Assembly: GCF_002994615.1 (NCBI RefSeq)
Contig: NZ_PVNK01000025.1
Span: 1-64,000 of the forward strand
Length of the DNA stretch: 64,000 nucleotides
Direction: 5' to 3'
From: Enhygromyxa salina
GTDB taxonomy: Bacteria > Myxococcota_A > Polyangia > Nannocystales > Nannocystaceae
The position numbers and the translations under genes were made by a program. Below, piece after piece: positions 53,858 through 63,915 of the stretch (its first letter is position 1; each line of letters opens with the position of its first letter). Below the pieces are notes generated by a model, which worked only from the letters and a program-made list of their open reading frames with translations, did no database searches and was not told the origin of the DNA.

Positions 53858-55336
53858 ATGGGCACGACGAGGCCGGCGGATCCCGACAGCAGCTTGCCGC
53901 AGACGACTCCGGTCGCCGGCGCGCGCTCGCTTCGCTTCGTGGTCAACCCGCTCGTCAGCTACCTCCGCGCGCACCGCCAGTCGGCCCTCGACTTCGCCGT
54001 CGACAAGTTCAAGCGCCATCGCGTGACCGCGATCGGCGAGCAGCACGCTCCGGGCTTCTCCGCGATCGGGGACGAGAACGGCTGCGTGCGGATGTTCCTG
54101 CGCGATCTGTGCCTGGCGCTCCACGCCGACAGCGACTGCCGGTTTCGCTACCTCGCGCTCGAGCTCGACGAGAACGCGGTCCGCCAGCGCGTCGGGGGCT
54201 GGGAGACCATGGTCCTCCCGCCGGGGGTCGTCAATCGCAAGGCTCACTGGCTGGCCGAGGCCGGCTTCAGGCCCGCGCTGAGCGAGATCTTTCGCGCGAT
54301 CGCCCAGCGGATCCCCGACACCGAGCTGACGGTCGTCGGGATCGATCACCGCGTCGGCGAGCTGTCCTACGACCGGGCCGGGGCGTTCACGCGCGGCCTC
54401 GATGGTGGCGACGTGCAGCGGGCCCCGAACGAGTCGCAGGCGGAGTTCGAGCGGCGTCGAGATCAGTCGATCGAGGACCGACAGCGCGAGTACAACCAGC
54501 TCTCGCTCGAGCGTGACCGCGAGGCGGCCAACAACTTCGAGCGCCAGATCCTCGCCAACTTGGGCAGCGCGCGAGCGCTAATCTACTACGGCGCCACCCA
54601 CCTGCGCGAGGGCCGGGTCGAGCCCGGGCGCCACTACTACACCGGGATCACCAACAACACCTTCATCCGCCAGCTGATCAACCGTGACAACGGCCTGTCG
54701 GCCGACGACGTCTGCTCGCTCGTCAGCGTCTACCCCGGGTCCGGACGCCGCGAGCGCTCGATCTCGACTCGTGAGCTCCGCCGCGAGGTCGCCGACGAGG
54801 TTCAGCTCGTGCGGATCTTCGACCTGCTCCGGGCCGAGTTCCCCGACGACGACAACATCGGCTTCGACGTCGACGACAGCCGCTTTGCGATCCTGCCGAT
54901 CGATCGCAGCAACGCCTACCCGATCGGCGAGCGCTTCGATGGCTGCCTGTACTTCCGCGACCTCAACAACTGGGACGGTCAGACCCAGCCCCCGGAGGGG
55001 GCTCGCTCGCAGCCGGCCCAGGTCCCCGAGCTGAGCGTGACCAGCGTGATCCCGATGCGGGCCTCGCCGGGCAACACGATCTTCATTTATGGCTTTGTGC
55101 TGAGCGCCGACACCGAGGTCACCGTCGTGACCCGCGGGCCCGAGGGGCCGGGCGCCCGCTTTGCGTGCACCGACGTGGTCTGCATCAACGAGAACGTGAT
55201 CCGTGCCCGCGTCCCGCGGCCGGGCGCGACCCCGGTTGGCGGGCAAGAGGCGACGATCCAGCTCTCGCGGCGGGGGGCGCCGAGCTCGGGCGAGGCGGTG
55301 GAGCTGCTCGGGGCGTTTCGCTACGTGATCATGTGA
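53858..55336 (+). CDS. TraB/ChaN/EreA-like protein with C-terminal IPT/TIG domain
   Basis: A 492-residue protein without an evident signal peptide. Residues ~50-260 carry the marks of the EreA/ChaN/TraB-TIKI superfamily: AIGEQHAPG (60-66) near the start, LELDEN (101-106), a long helix RDREAANNFERQIL and YYGATHLREG (243-252), giving paired GEQH and GATH metal/catalytic histidines. Residues ~395-480 resemble an IPT/TIG immunoglobulin-like fold (VIPMRASPGNTIFIYGFVLS). The combination is unusual and its role is not known. ATG at 53858; its TGA overlaps the next ATG by one base. Confidence 0.65.
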   Translation: MGTTRPADPDSSLPQTTPVAGARSLRFVVNPLVSYLRAHRQSALDFAVDKFKRHRVTAIGEQHAPGFSAIGDENGCVRMFLRDLCLALHADSDCRFRYLALELDENAVRQRVGGWETMVLPPGVVNRKAHWLAEAGFRPALSEIFRAIAQRIPDTELTVVGIDHRVGELSYDRAGAFTRGLDGGDVQRAPNESQAEFERRRDQSIEDRQREYNQLSLERDREAANNFERQILANLGSARALIYYGATHLREGRVEPGRHYYTGITNNTFIRQLINRDNGLSADDVCSLVSVYPGSGRRERSISTRELRREVADEVQLVRIFDLLRAEFPDDDNIGFDVDDSRFAILPIDRSNAYPIGERFDGCLYFRDLNNWDGQTQPPEGARSQPAQVPELSVTSVIPMRASPGNTIFIYGFVLSADTEVTVVTRGPEGPGARFACTDVVCINENVIRARVPRPGATPVGGQEATIQLSRRGAPSSGEAVELLGAFRYVIM

Positions 55337-55626
55337 TGGAGATCGGGGAGCCAGTGTCACCGCTCGCGGCCGGGAGCGCCGGGAGCACCGAGCCGCCGCC
55401 CGCGGGCAAGCTGCGCCTGTGGATCGTGGATCCGCGCTACGTGCCCGTGGAGCTCGGGGAGGCGCTCGAGTACAAGGTCCTCGATGGCTCGGGCCAGACG
55501 ATCGCGTCGGGGACCCTCGAGGGCACGGGGTATGTCGACATCGATGAGCCCGAGGGTGGGGAGGTCTCGGTCTGGCTCGATGGCGAGGTTCTGACGGCGC
55601 ACGTGGGTAGCGGTGACGCTGGTTAG
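55336..55626 (+). CDS. Small beta-domain protein coupled to the preceding gene
   Basis: A 96-residue protein. Its ATG shares a base with the preceding stop (TGATG), so translation is coupled. The body reads like a small carboxypeptidase-regulatory-type or secretion-associated beta domain: KLRLWIVDPRYVPVELGEAL, EYKVLDGSGQTIASGTLEG, YVDIDEPEGGEVSVWLDGE. Such domains often accompany T6SS-type effectors (inference from pattern only). No signal peptide. Its end overlaps the convergent small gene by 4 bp. Confidence 0.6.
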   Translation: MEIGEPVSPLAAGSAGSTEPPPAGKLRLWIVDPRYVPVELGEALEYKVLDGSGQTIASGTLEGTGYVDIDEPEGGEVSVWLDGEVLTAHVGSGDAG

Positions 55627-55829
55627 TCGGGTTTGCGGGCGGTGCTCGACGAGGGGGTCACGATCGTGTCGAGGGGCGTGCTTCGCATCGCGTCCAGCGC
55701 GAGCTCCCAGCGCCCCTGTGCACACAGCCCGCTGAATCCACCCTGCTCGTAGGCGGCCTCGGCGGCCTCGAGGCATGCGCGCCGGACCGCCTCTGCGAGG
55801 CGCCGTCGCTCGTCGTCGTCGAGGCTCAT
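55623..55829 (-). CDS. Small acidic protein of unknown function
   Basis: A 68-residue soluble protein, MSLDDDERRRLAEAVRRACL at its start, then a helix-rich stretch AAEAAYEQGGFSGLCAQGRW. Its ATG overlaps the permease stop by 4 bp (ATGA), which supports it as real. No family can be named; similar short helical proteins with a GLC-x-EGRW core are common in myxobacteria, to my recollection. Confidence 0.6.
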   Translation of the reverse strand: MSLDDDERRRLAEAVRRACLEAAEAAYEQGGFSGLCAQGRWELALDAMRSTPLDTIVTPSSSTARKPD

Positions 55830-57235
55830 GGGCTGAGTGTATCGTCGCCCGGCGACTTCGCGCAGGGGGATGGCCCCGGCGTTCGCGGCGTCAGCTGCCT
55901 GCGAAAGCGAACCAGGTACAGCACCAGCGCCCCGGCGATCCACGCCGCGCCGATCGCCGCCGCCCCGCGGACCTCCGGGTCCAGCCACGCGCCCACGATC
56001 ACCCCGAGCTCCGCGACCCCAAACAGCAGCGGCACGACCGGAAAACCAGGCATCCGCACCGGTCGCTCAGCGTGGGGGAAGCGTCGGGCGAGGACCAGCG
56101 AGGCCAGCCCGGTCAGCGCAAAGAACACCCCGTCGACCAGCACCACCCCGGTCAGCAGCCGATCGACCCCATCGGCCCCGGCGACCACGAGCAGCACGAT
56201 CGCCGCGAGCGCGAGCACGGCGATCGCGGGCACAGGCGTCCCCCGGCTGGCGTGGACGCGGCCGAGCACCGGCCACAGCCGGCCGTCGCGGGCCAGGGCG
56301 AACAACAGCCGCGGCCCCGTGAGCAGCTGCGCGTTGAGCACCCCAAACGCCGAGACCGCGACGGCGACGGCGATCGCCCGGCGCCCGGTCCCCGCGAACA
56401 CGACCGCGATCGCGTCGGCGGCCAGCGTCTCGCTGCCCGCGACCCCGTCGTGGCCGAGCAGCGCGAGGTAGGCCCAGTTGACCAGCATGTAGACGCCGAC
56501 CACGACCGAGACCCCGGCGATGATCGAGATCGGTAAGTTGCGCTCGGGCCGTTTGACCTCGCCGCCCATCCACAGGACCTGTTGCCAGCCGCCGAAGGTG
56601 AACAGGGTCGGGACCAGCGCCGCCGCGATCCCGGCGACAGGGTGGAGGCGCGCCGGGCTGTGAGCGGTTGCGAAGGCCTCGAGCTCTTCGGGGGCGGCGA
56701 GGAGCGCGACGGCGGCGACGGCGAGCAGCGTCGCGAGCTTGACGACGACGGTCAGGTTCTGGATCCGCGCCCCCCAGCGCACGCCCGCCGCGTTGGCCAG
56801 GGCGACGCCGAGGACCAGCCCGATCGCGCAGCCGAGGGTGAGCCAGGGCCCGAGGATCGCGCCGTGGATCGCAACCGCGAGGTTGTCGACGCAGACCAGC
56901 GCGATCACGCCGGTCGCCCCGGCCTGGGTCGCGGTCGCGTTGCAGACCACGTAGACGAAGCCCGTCGCCGCGCCGTAGGCGTCGCGCAGGAGCTCGTACT
57001 GCCCACCCGCGCGCGGGACCAGGGCGCCGAGCTCGGCGAAGGTCAGGGCGCCGAGCAGCGCGATCAGCCCCCCGATGCCCCAGGCGAGCAGCGCCAGCTG
57101 GCGGGTCCCGGCCAGCGCCGCGACCCGACTGGGGGTGAAAAAGATGCCGACACCCACGATCGCCCCGATGACCACGGCGGTCGCGTCGAGGCTCGACAGC
57201 TCGCGGCGCAGGGGCTCGGCGTCGGCCACCTGCAC
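55826..57235 (-). CDS. APC-superfamily amino acid permease
   Basis: A 469-residue transporter with about 12 membrane helices. The first helix has the APC motif AVVIGAIVGVGIFFTPSRVA (GxGIF), followed by GLIALLGALTFAELGALVPRAGGQYEL, the conserved substrate-site region of the APC/LAT group, and FGGWQQVLWMGGEVKRPERNLP. It imports or exchanges amino acids; specificity is not evident. GTG start at 57235. Possibly linked with the nearby D-aminoacylase-like enzyme in amino-acid scavenging (inference). Translationally coupled to the small gene downstream. Confidence 0.9.
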   Translation of the reverse strand: MQVADAEPLRRELSSLDATAVVIGAIVGVGIFFTPSRVAALAGTRQLALLAWGIGGLIALLGALTFAELGALVPRAGGQYELLRDAYGAATGFVYVVCNATATQAGATGVIALVCVDNLAVAIHGAILGPWLTLGCAIGLVLGVALANAAGVRWGARIQNLTVVVKLATLLAVAAVALLAAPEELEAFATAHSPARLHPVAGIAAALVPTLFTFGGWQQVLWMGGEVKRPERNLPISIIAGVSVVVGVYMLVNWAYLALLGHDGVAGSETLAADAIAVVFAGTGRRAIAVAVAVSAFGVLNAQLLTGPRLLFALARDGRLWPVLGRVHASRGTPVPAIAVLALAAIVLLVVAGADGVDRLLTGVVLVDGVFFALTGLASLVLARRFPHAERPVRMPGFPVVPLLFGVAELGVIVGAWLDPEVRGAAAIGAAWIAGALVLYLVRFRRQLTPRTPGPSPCAKSPGDDTLSP

Positions 57236-57379
57236 AGGCTACTACGGTCTCAGGCCTCCGATGATGCCTCTCTCGAACTTTGGGGGGGATCCCCTGCGAG
57301 CGGAGGTGCATCGCGGGCGAGATCAACCCTTTTGGCTTCGAACCAGAACATCGAGGCCCGGCGGCTCGTCACAACGAGC

Positions 57380-57688
57380 ATGACCCACCGCCTGTTGTTG
57401 TCGTCGATGCTCCTGGCCTGTGGATTGAGCCTCGGGTGCTCGGTCTCGATGACGACCTCGAGCTCGGGTCACCCGACGAAACACTTCAGCAGCAACAGCC
57501 GCTCGAGCCTTGGCTCCGGCGGCTGTTGCTGTTCGTCGCCGTCGGAGTCGCGGCCCAACACCTCGCGCCCTCGGCCCGACCCCGGCGGGCCGACCGCGAC
57601 CCCGAAGCCCAAGCCCGATCCAAGGCCGGTGCCCAAGCCGCCGCGGGCCAAGCCCAAGCCGCCGCGGGCCAAGCCTCAGGTTCGGTGA
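57380..57688 (+). CDS. Short lipoprotein with Cys and Pro/Lys-rich tail
   Basis: A 102-residue exported protein. Signal peptide with lipobox LSLGC (residues 16-20). The mature part is Ser-rich with a CCC triplet (GSGGCCCSSPSES) and a C-terminal Pro/Lys/Arg tract (PKPKPDPRPVPKPPRAKPK). It is largely disordered and may span the periplasm or bind peptidoglycan or DNA. No family recognised. ATG at 57380; convergent with the amidohydrolase gene 10 bp away. Confidence 0.6.
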   Translation: MTHRLLLSSMLLACGLSLGCSVSMTTSSSGHPTKHFSSNSRSSLGSGGCCCSSPSESRPNTSRPRPDPGGPTATPKPKPDPRPVPKPPRAKPKPPRAKPQVR

Positions 57689-57698
57689 GCGAAGGTGC

Positions 57699-59426
<1,728 letters not shown>

Positions 59427-59471
59427 GGAGCGCAAGCTAACACGGTTCGCCCGGGCCTGGCGTGGGATGCC

Positions 59472-61670
59472 ATGATGCCGCACATGCGTCAGATCCCTGC
59501 TGCGCTGCTCGTGGTCGCCGTCTCGGCTTGTGGCGGCGAAGCCCGTGAGGCGGCCGACGTGGGGCCCGCGGCCACGGCCCAGACTCCGCGCGGAGCTCCA
59601 ACCTACGCGCGTGACGTGGCGCCGATCATCCACGCGAACTGCTCGGTCTGTCACCACGAGGGCGGCCCGGGCCCGTTCGCGCTGATCGACTACGACGACG
59701 TCAGCGACCACGCCGAGCAGATCGTCGAGGTCACGCACAGCGGCTTCATGCCCCCCTGGCTGCCGCGCGAGGGCTTCGGCAGCTTCGTGGGCGAGCGGCG
59801 GCTGTCGAGCGCCGACAAGCAGACGCTCGCCGCCTGGGTCGAGGGCGGTCGGCTGCCGGGCGATCTGGCCCGCGCGCCCGAGCCCCCCTCGTTCACTCAT
59901 GGCTGGCAGCTCGGTCCGCCCGATCTCGAGCTCGAGGCCGAGGCCGCGTTCGAGCTCCCCGCCGACGGCACCGACGTCTATCGCAACTTCGTGATCGCGG
60001 TCCCGCCCGGGCCCGCGCGCTTCGTCAAGACCGTCGAGCTGCAGCCGGGCGCGCAGCAGGTCGTGCACCACGCGGTCATGCGCGTCGACGTCAGCGGGGA
60101 GGCGCGACGGCTCGACGAGGCCGACGCCGCCCCGGGCTTCGACGGGATGGTGTTCGGCGGGGCCAAGATGCCGGGCGGGCGCTTCGTCGGCTGGACCCCG
60201 GGCAAGGCGCCCGAGCCCGGCAGCGATGATCGCTCGTGGCAGCTCGCGGGCGGCAGCGACCTCGTCGTCCAGGTTCACATGCGCCCGAGCGGAAAGCCCG
60301 AGCTCATTCGGCCGAAGGTCGGCCTTCACTTCGCCAGCCACCCGCCAACCAAGGCCGCGCTGGCGATGGAGCTGTCGTCGACCTCGCTCGACATCGCGCC
60401 CGGCGACGGCGACTACCGCGTGACCGACACCTTCGTGCTCCCGGCCGACGTCAGGGTGCTCAGCGTCTATCCCCACGCCCACTACATCGGCAAGCAGCTC
60501 GAGGGCTTTGCGACCTTGCCCGACGGCAGCAAGCGCTGGCTGATCAAGATCGACGACTGGGACTTCGACTGGCAGGACCAGTATCGCTTCGAGCGACCGA
60601 TCGCGCTGCCCAAGGGCAGCGTGATCACGATGGACTTTCGCTACGACAACTCGGCCGAGAACCCGCGCAACCCCTCGTCGCCGCCGAGGCGGGTCGTCTT
60701 TGGGCCCAATTCAACCGACGAGATGGCCGAGCTGATCCTCGAGTTCGAGCCGGTCAACCCCGCCGAGCTCCGGGTCCTCGACGACGCGTTCATGGCCAAG
60801 TGGCTCAGCGGGCAGATCGAGGGGGCGAGGCGCCGGGTCGCCGAGCAGCCACGCAGCGCCGACGCGCTGGCGAACCTGGGCGCGCTGCTGGCCCGCGCGA
60901 GTCGAGCTGAGGAGGCCAAGGCCAGCTACGAGGCTTCGCTGGCCCTGAATGACGACGCGGGGGTCCGGGTTGATCTCGCGCTCGTGTCGATCGCCCTCGC
61001 GGATCCCGAGGGAGCCGAGGCCCAGCTCGACGCCGCGCTGCGCCTCGATCCGAGCCACGCCCGCGCGCACCTCGTCCGTGGCAACCGCCAGCGCCTCGCG
61101 GGCAATTTCGCGGGCGCGGTGGCGTCGTACAAGCGGGTCATCGCCGCGGACCCCGAGCAGGTCGAGGCCCACAACAACCTCGGCGTGACCTACGAGAAGC
61201 TCGGCCAGCCCACGCGCGCGGTCGAGGCCTTCGCCCGCGCGGTCGAGCTCGCGCCGGGCCGGGCGCTGTTTCGCGAGAACCACGGCCGGGCGCTCGAGGC
61301 GACCCACGCCTACACCGAGGCGCTCGCGGCCTACAGCGCGGCGCTCGAGCGAAACGCTCGCTCGATCAAGGCGATGCGCGGCGTCGCGTGGATCTTGGCC
61401 ACGCACCCCGATCCGGCGATCCGTGACCCCCAGCAGGCCCTCCGCGTGGCCGAGGCGGCCGGGCGCATGACCAGCTTCCGCTCGCCCGAGGTCGTCGAGG
61501 CCCTCGCGGCTGGGCTCGCGGCGAGCGGTCGCTTCGAGCCCGCTAGCGAGGCGATCGGCCGCGCCCTCGAGCTCGCCCGCGCGGCCAAGCGGGCCGATCT
61601 CGTCGAGCGCTACAAGGGCCACGCCAGGTTGTTCGAGACCAACCAGGCGATCGTGCTCGGCGGCTCGTGA
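59472..61670 (+). CDS. Copper type II monooxygenase-like lipoprotein with haem motif and TPR tail
   Basis: A 732-residue exported protein. Signal peptide with lipobox VSAC (about residues 17-20). An N-terminal CSVCHHEGGPGPF near residue 57 is a CxxCH haem site. Residues ~150-440 match the PHM-like ascorbate-dependent monooxygenase family: VVHHAVMRVDV (HH), LVVQVHMRPSG (H) and VYPHAHYIGKQLEG (HxH) as copper ligands. From ~450 to the end, about six tetratricopeptide repeats follow (for example LVRGNRQRLAGNFAGAVASY, HNNLGVTYEKLGQPTRAVEA). ATG at 59472 or 59475 fits a GGGA site; ATG at 59484 is also possible. Substrate unknown. Confidence 0.85.
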   Translation: MMPHMRQIPAALLVVAVSACGGEAREAADVGPAATAQTPRGAPTYARDVAPIIHANCSVCHHEGGPGPFALIDYDDVSDHAEQIVEVTHSGFMPPWLPREGFGSFVGERRLSSADKQTLAAWVEGGRLPGDLARAPEPPSFTHGWQLGPPDLELEAEAAFELPADGTDVYRNFVIAVPPGPARFVKTVELQPGAQQVVHHAVMRVDVSGEARRLDEADAAPGFDGMVFGGAKMPGGRFVGWTPGKAPEPGSDDRSWQLAGGSDLVVQVHMRPSGKPELIRPKVGLHFASHPPTKAALAMELSSTSLDIAPGDGDYRVTDTFVLPADVRVLSVYPHAHYIGKQLEGFATLPDGSKRWLIKIDDWDFDWQDQYRFERPIALPKGSVITMDFRYDNSAENPRNPSSPPRRVVFGPNSTDEMAELILEFEPVNPAELRVLDDAFMAKWLSGQIEGARRRVAEQPRSADALANLGALLARASRAEEAKASYEASLALNDDAGVRVDLALVSIALADPEGAEAQLDAALRLDPSHARAHLVRGNRQRLAGNFAGAVASYKRVIAADPEQVEAHNNLGVTYEKLGQPTRAVEAFARAVELAPGRALFRENHGRALEATHAYTEALAAYSAALERNARSIKAMRGVAWILATHPDPAIRDPQQALRVAEAAGRMTSFRSPEVVEALAAGLAASGRFEPASEAIGRALELARAAKRADLVERYKGHARLFETNQAIVLGGS

Positions 61671-61748
61671 CCTGCGACCCCCGATTTGGCGTAGTCGTGG
61701 GTGAATCGGGGCCGAGCTGCTATGCTCCCCCTCGCTGGTCCTCCGTCA

Positions 61749-62657
61749 ATGAACGAGCCCGACAAGACCCAGCCGTCTGATGCAGAGCGGATCCTCGGCG
61801 CGATCGAGACCGTCGACGAGATCATCGCGCGCGACGACGAGGCCGCCACGACGTTGCGCGAGGTCGTCCGCGCCTTCCTCGACATCTTCGCCTGCGACCG
61901 CGCCTTCTTGCGCTTCTTCAAGCCGGTCGTGCGTGGGGGCCTGTGCGACCCGGTGGTGTTCACCCGCTGCGACGACGCGGCGGACCCCGAGCTCGTGTTT
62001 GAAGAGGACGACTTCATCCTCGCGGTCATCGCGACCGCGCGCGACAGCGACGAGGTGTTCGCGTGCGGGCCCAACGCTCACGCGATCCCGGCCGACAGCC
62101 TGGCCGCGACCAAGCAGGGCGTGCGCTCGCTGATGATCGCCACGGTTCAGCCCCGCCTCGGCCCGGCGTGGTTCATGGGCATCCACGACTGCGAGCGCGC
62201 GCGCACCTTTGCCTACGAGCCCCGCTTGCTCGCGCGCCTCGGCGTGCGCATGGCCGAAGCGGTGACCCGCACCGTGTACATGGAGCACCTCGACCAGGGC
62301 GAGGCGCGCAACCGCGTGCTGCTGCGGAGCACCTCGGAGGCCCTGCTGATCATCGACGTCGGCACCCAGCGGATCGTCGAGAACAACGCCCACGCCGCGC
62401 GTCTGTTTGGCTGGCCGCCGGGCCAGCTGCTCGGCGTCGAGCTCGCTCAGCTCAACCCCGAGCAGCAGCCCGACGGGCAGCGCTCGGATCAACGAATCAC
62501 GGAGCTGCTGGCCGAGGTCGCCGCGGGCGCGGCCCGGGCCTTCGAGTGGACCCACCGCCGGGCCGACGACGCGCTCGTGCGCTGCGGCGTGAACTGGGTC
62601 TTGTTGCCCAGCTCCGATCGGCTGCTGGTCCGCGCCAGCCTCCGCGCGCTCGGGTAG
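61749..62657 (+). CDS. GAF-PAS sensory protein
   Basis: A 302-residue soluble sensory protein. Residues ~1-175 resemble a GAF domain (TLREVVRAFLDIFACDRAFL, SLMIATVQPRLGPAWFMGIH, LARLGVRMAEAV). Residues ~195-300 resemble a PAS domain (STSEALLIIDVGTQRIVENN, ARLFGWPPGQLLG). There is no kinase, cyclase or DNA-binding output, so it probably works through a partner or by dimerisation. ATG at 61749 is used; ATG at 61722 is an alternative but lies within TATGCT, which may be a -10 element. The next gene begins 34 bp downstream. Confidence 0.72.
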   Translation: MNEPDKTQPSDAERILGAIETVDEIIARDDEAATTLREVVRAFLDIFACDRAFLRFFKPVVRGGLCDPVVFTRCDDAADPELVFEEDDFILAVIATARDSDEVFACGPNAHAIPADSLAATKQGVRSLMIATVQPRLGPAWFMGIHDCERARTFAYEPRLLARLGVRMAEAVTRTVYMEHLDQGEARNRVLLRSTSEALLIIDVGTQRIVENNAHAARLFGWPPGQLLGVELAQLNPEQQPDGQRSDQRITELLAEVAAGAARAFEWTHRRADDALVRCGVNWVLLPSSDRLLVRASLRALG

Positions 62658-62679
62658 CGCTCGCAGACCGCCAAAGCGG

Positions 62680-62685
62680 TACACT
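62680..62685 (+). promoter_or_regulatory. -10-like TACACT six bases before the start at 62692
   Basis: TACACT, then GCGGGG, then ATG. The same TANNNT-N6-start arrangement is seen at 23357 and 11206. Confidence 0.4.
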
Positions 62686-62691
62686 GCGGGG

Positions 62692-63915
62692 ATGAACAAG
62701 CCGAGACCACCGACCAAGGCTGAGGCGCCCGGAGGTGTGGCCGGCTCGCTGCTCGCGGCGCTCGAGGCCGGCGGCGAGCTCGTCGACGAGGGCGGGTTCT
62801 CGATCGACGCCGCCGAGGCGCTCCGCAAGCTGCGCGAGTTTCAGCTCGCCGACGCTCACGCCTACGTGCTGCGGCTGGTCGAGGCGGCGGCGCTCGGCGG
62901 CGCGGATCCGATCCGACTCGAGATCGACGCGAGCGCGGTCGTGATCGAGCTCGGGCCGATCGCCTTCACCCATGACGAGCTCGCGGAGCTGTTCACGGCG
63001 GTGTTCATCGAGCTCGAGGGCGCGAGCGTCGTCGAGCGTCGTCGTCGACGCTCGCTGCAGCAGCTGGCCTTCGCGTGCAACGCCGCGCTACGGCTCAACC
63101 CGAAGGCGATCGAGATCGAGTCGATCGCCAGGTCGGGCGAGGGGCTGCGGACGATCTTGACGCCCGCGCGCGAGCTCGGCGAGGTCGAGGCCTTCGAGCC
63201 CGCTCAGCGCAAGGCGGGGACGCGCGTGCGTGTGCGTCACAGCGGCCTCGGGGTCGGCGCGGCCGAGCCCCGCGAGGCGGAGCTGGTGCGCTCCTCCTGT
63301 GTGTACTCGTCGCGGGCCGTCGAGCTCGGCGGCGAGCGGGTCAGCCGCGGCATGGTCCAGGCCCTCCACGTCGAGCTGTTGCCCACCGAGTTGTCCTTTT
63401 CGCCGCGGGTGCGCAAGGCCAGCAAGATCGAGCTCGACGGCGAGCTGATCGGCTACGCGGGCCTTCGCTACACGAGCAAGGCGCCGGCCGCGGTCACGAT
63501 CCTGACCAACGGTGTGCTCGCAGAGGAGCTCGAATTCGGTGACGAGGAGCGGCCCGGCGCGCCGGACTTCGCGGCGATCGTCGACGTCGACCTGGCCAAG
63601 GATCTCGGTCAGACCAAGCTCCTGCGCGGGCCCGAGTTCGAGCGGGTGATGGAGGCGATCTGGGCGGTCCACGATCGCGTCGCGCCCGAGGGCTTCGGCG
63701 CGCCGCGGCGCAAGCGGCTGGTGGCGATCGGTGATGAGAGCAATTTCATCACCGCCCTCATCGTCCTGATCATCATCGGGGTGGCCCTGGCCGCGTGGGG
63801 CGCCGGCGCCGGCGACACTCCGGGTGGCCTGGTCGTGCTCTTCGGGATCGGGCTCGCGGTCGCGGGTGCCTTCGGCCTGGGCATGCTAGTGCTTCAGCTC
63901 CGTAGCGAGCGATGA
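62692..63915 (+). CDS. Membrane protein with GHKL-like N-terminal region, unknown function
   Basis: A 407-residue protein. The N-terminal ~310 residues are soluble; ADPIRLEIDASAVVIELG, THDELAELFTAVF and RRSLQQLAFACNAALRLNP are reminiscent of HtpG/GHKL-type folds, but the ATP-binding DxGxG box is not visible, so the resemblance may be only structural. Two hydrophobic helices lie at the C-terminus (about 347-365 NFITALIVLIIIGVALAAWG and 375-398 GGLVVLFGIGLAVAGAFGLG). ATG at 62692. Its TGA overlaps the next ATG (ATGA), so the following gene is in the same operon. Confidence 0.68.
   Translation: MNKPRPPTKAEAPGGVAGSLLAALEAGGELVDEGGFSIDAAEALRKLREFQLADAHAYVLRLVEAAALGGADPIRLEIDASAVVIELGPIAFTHDELAELFTAVFIELEGASVVERRRRRSLQQLAFACNAALRLNPKAIEIESIARSGEGLRTILTPARELGEVEAFEPAQRKAGTRVRVRHSGLGVGAAEPREAELVRSSCVYSSRAVELGGERVSRGMVQALHVELLPTELSFSPRVRKASKIELDGELIGYAGLRYTSKAPAAVTILTNGVLAEELEFGDEERPGAPDFAAIVDVDLAKDLGQTKLLRGPEFERVMEAIWAVHDRVAPEGFGAPRRKRLVAIGDESNFITALIVLIIIGVALAAWGAGAGDTPGGLVVLFGIGLAVAGAFGLGMLVLQLRSER

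Noticed and set aside
59427-60482. In-frame upstream extension of the amidohydrolase
   Set aside because: Antisense to the copper protein; the conserved beta-strand start DLVIRGGTVVDG follows the ATG at 59426.
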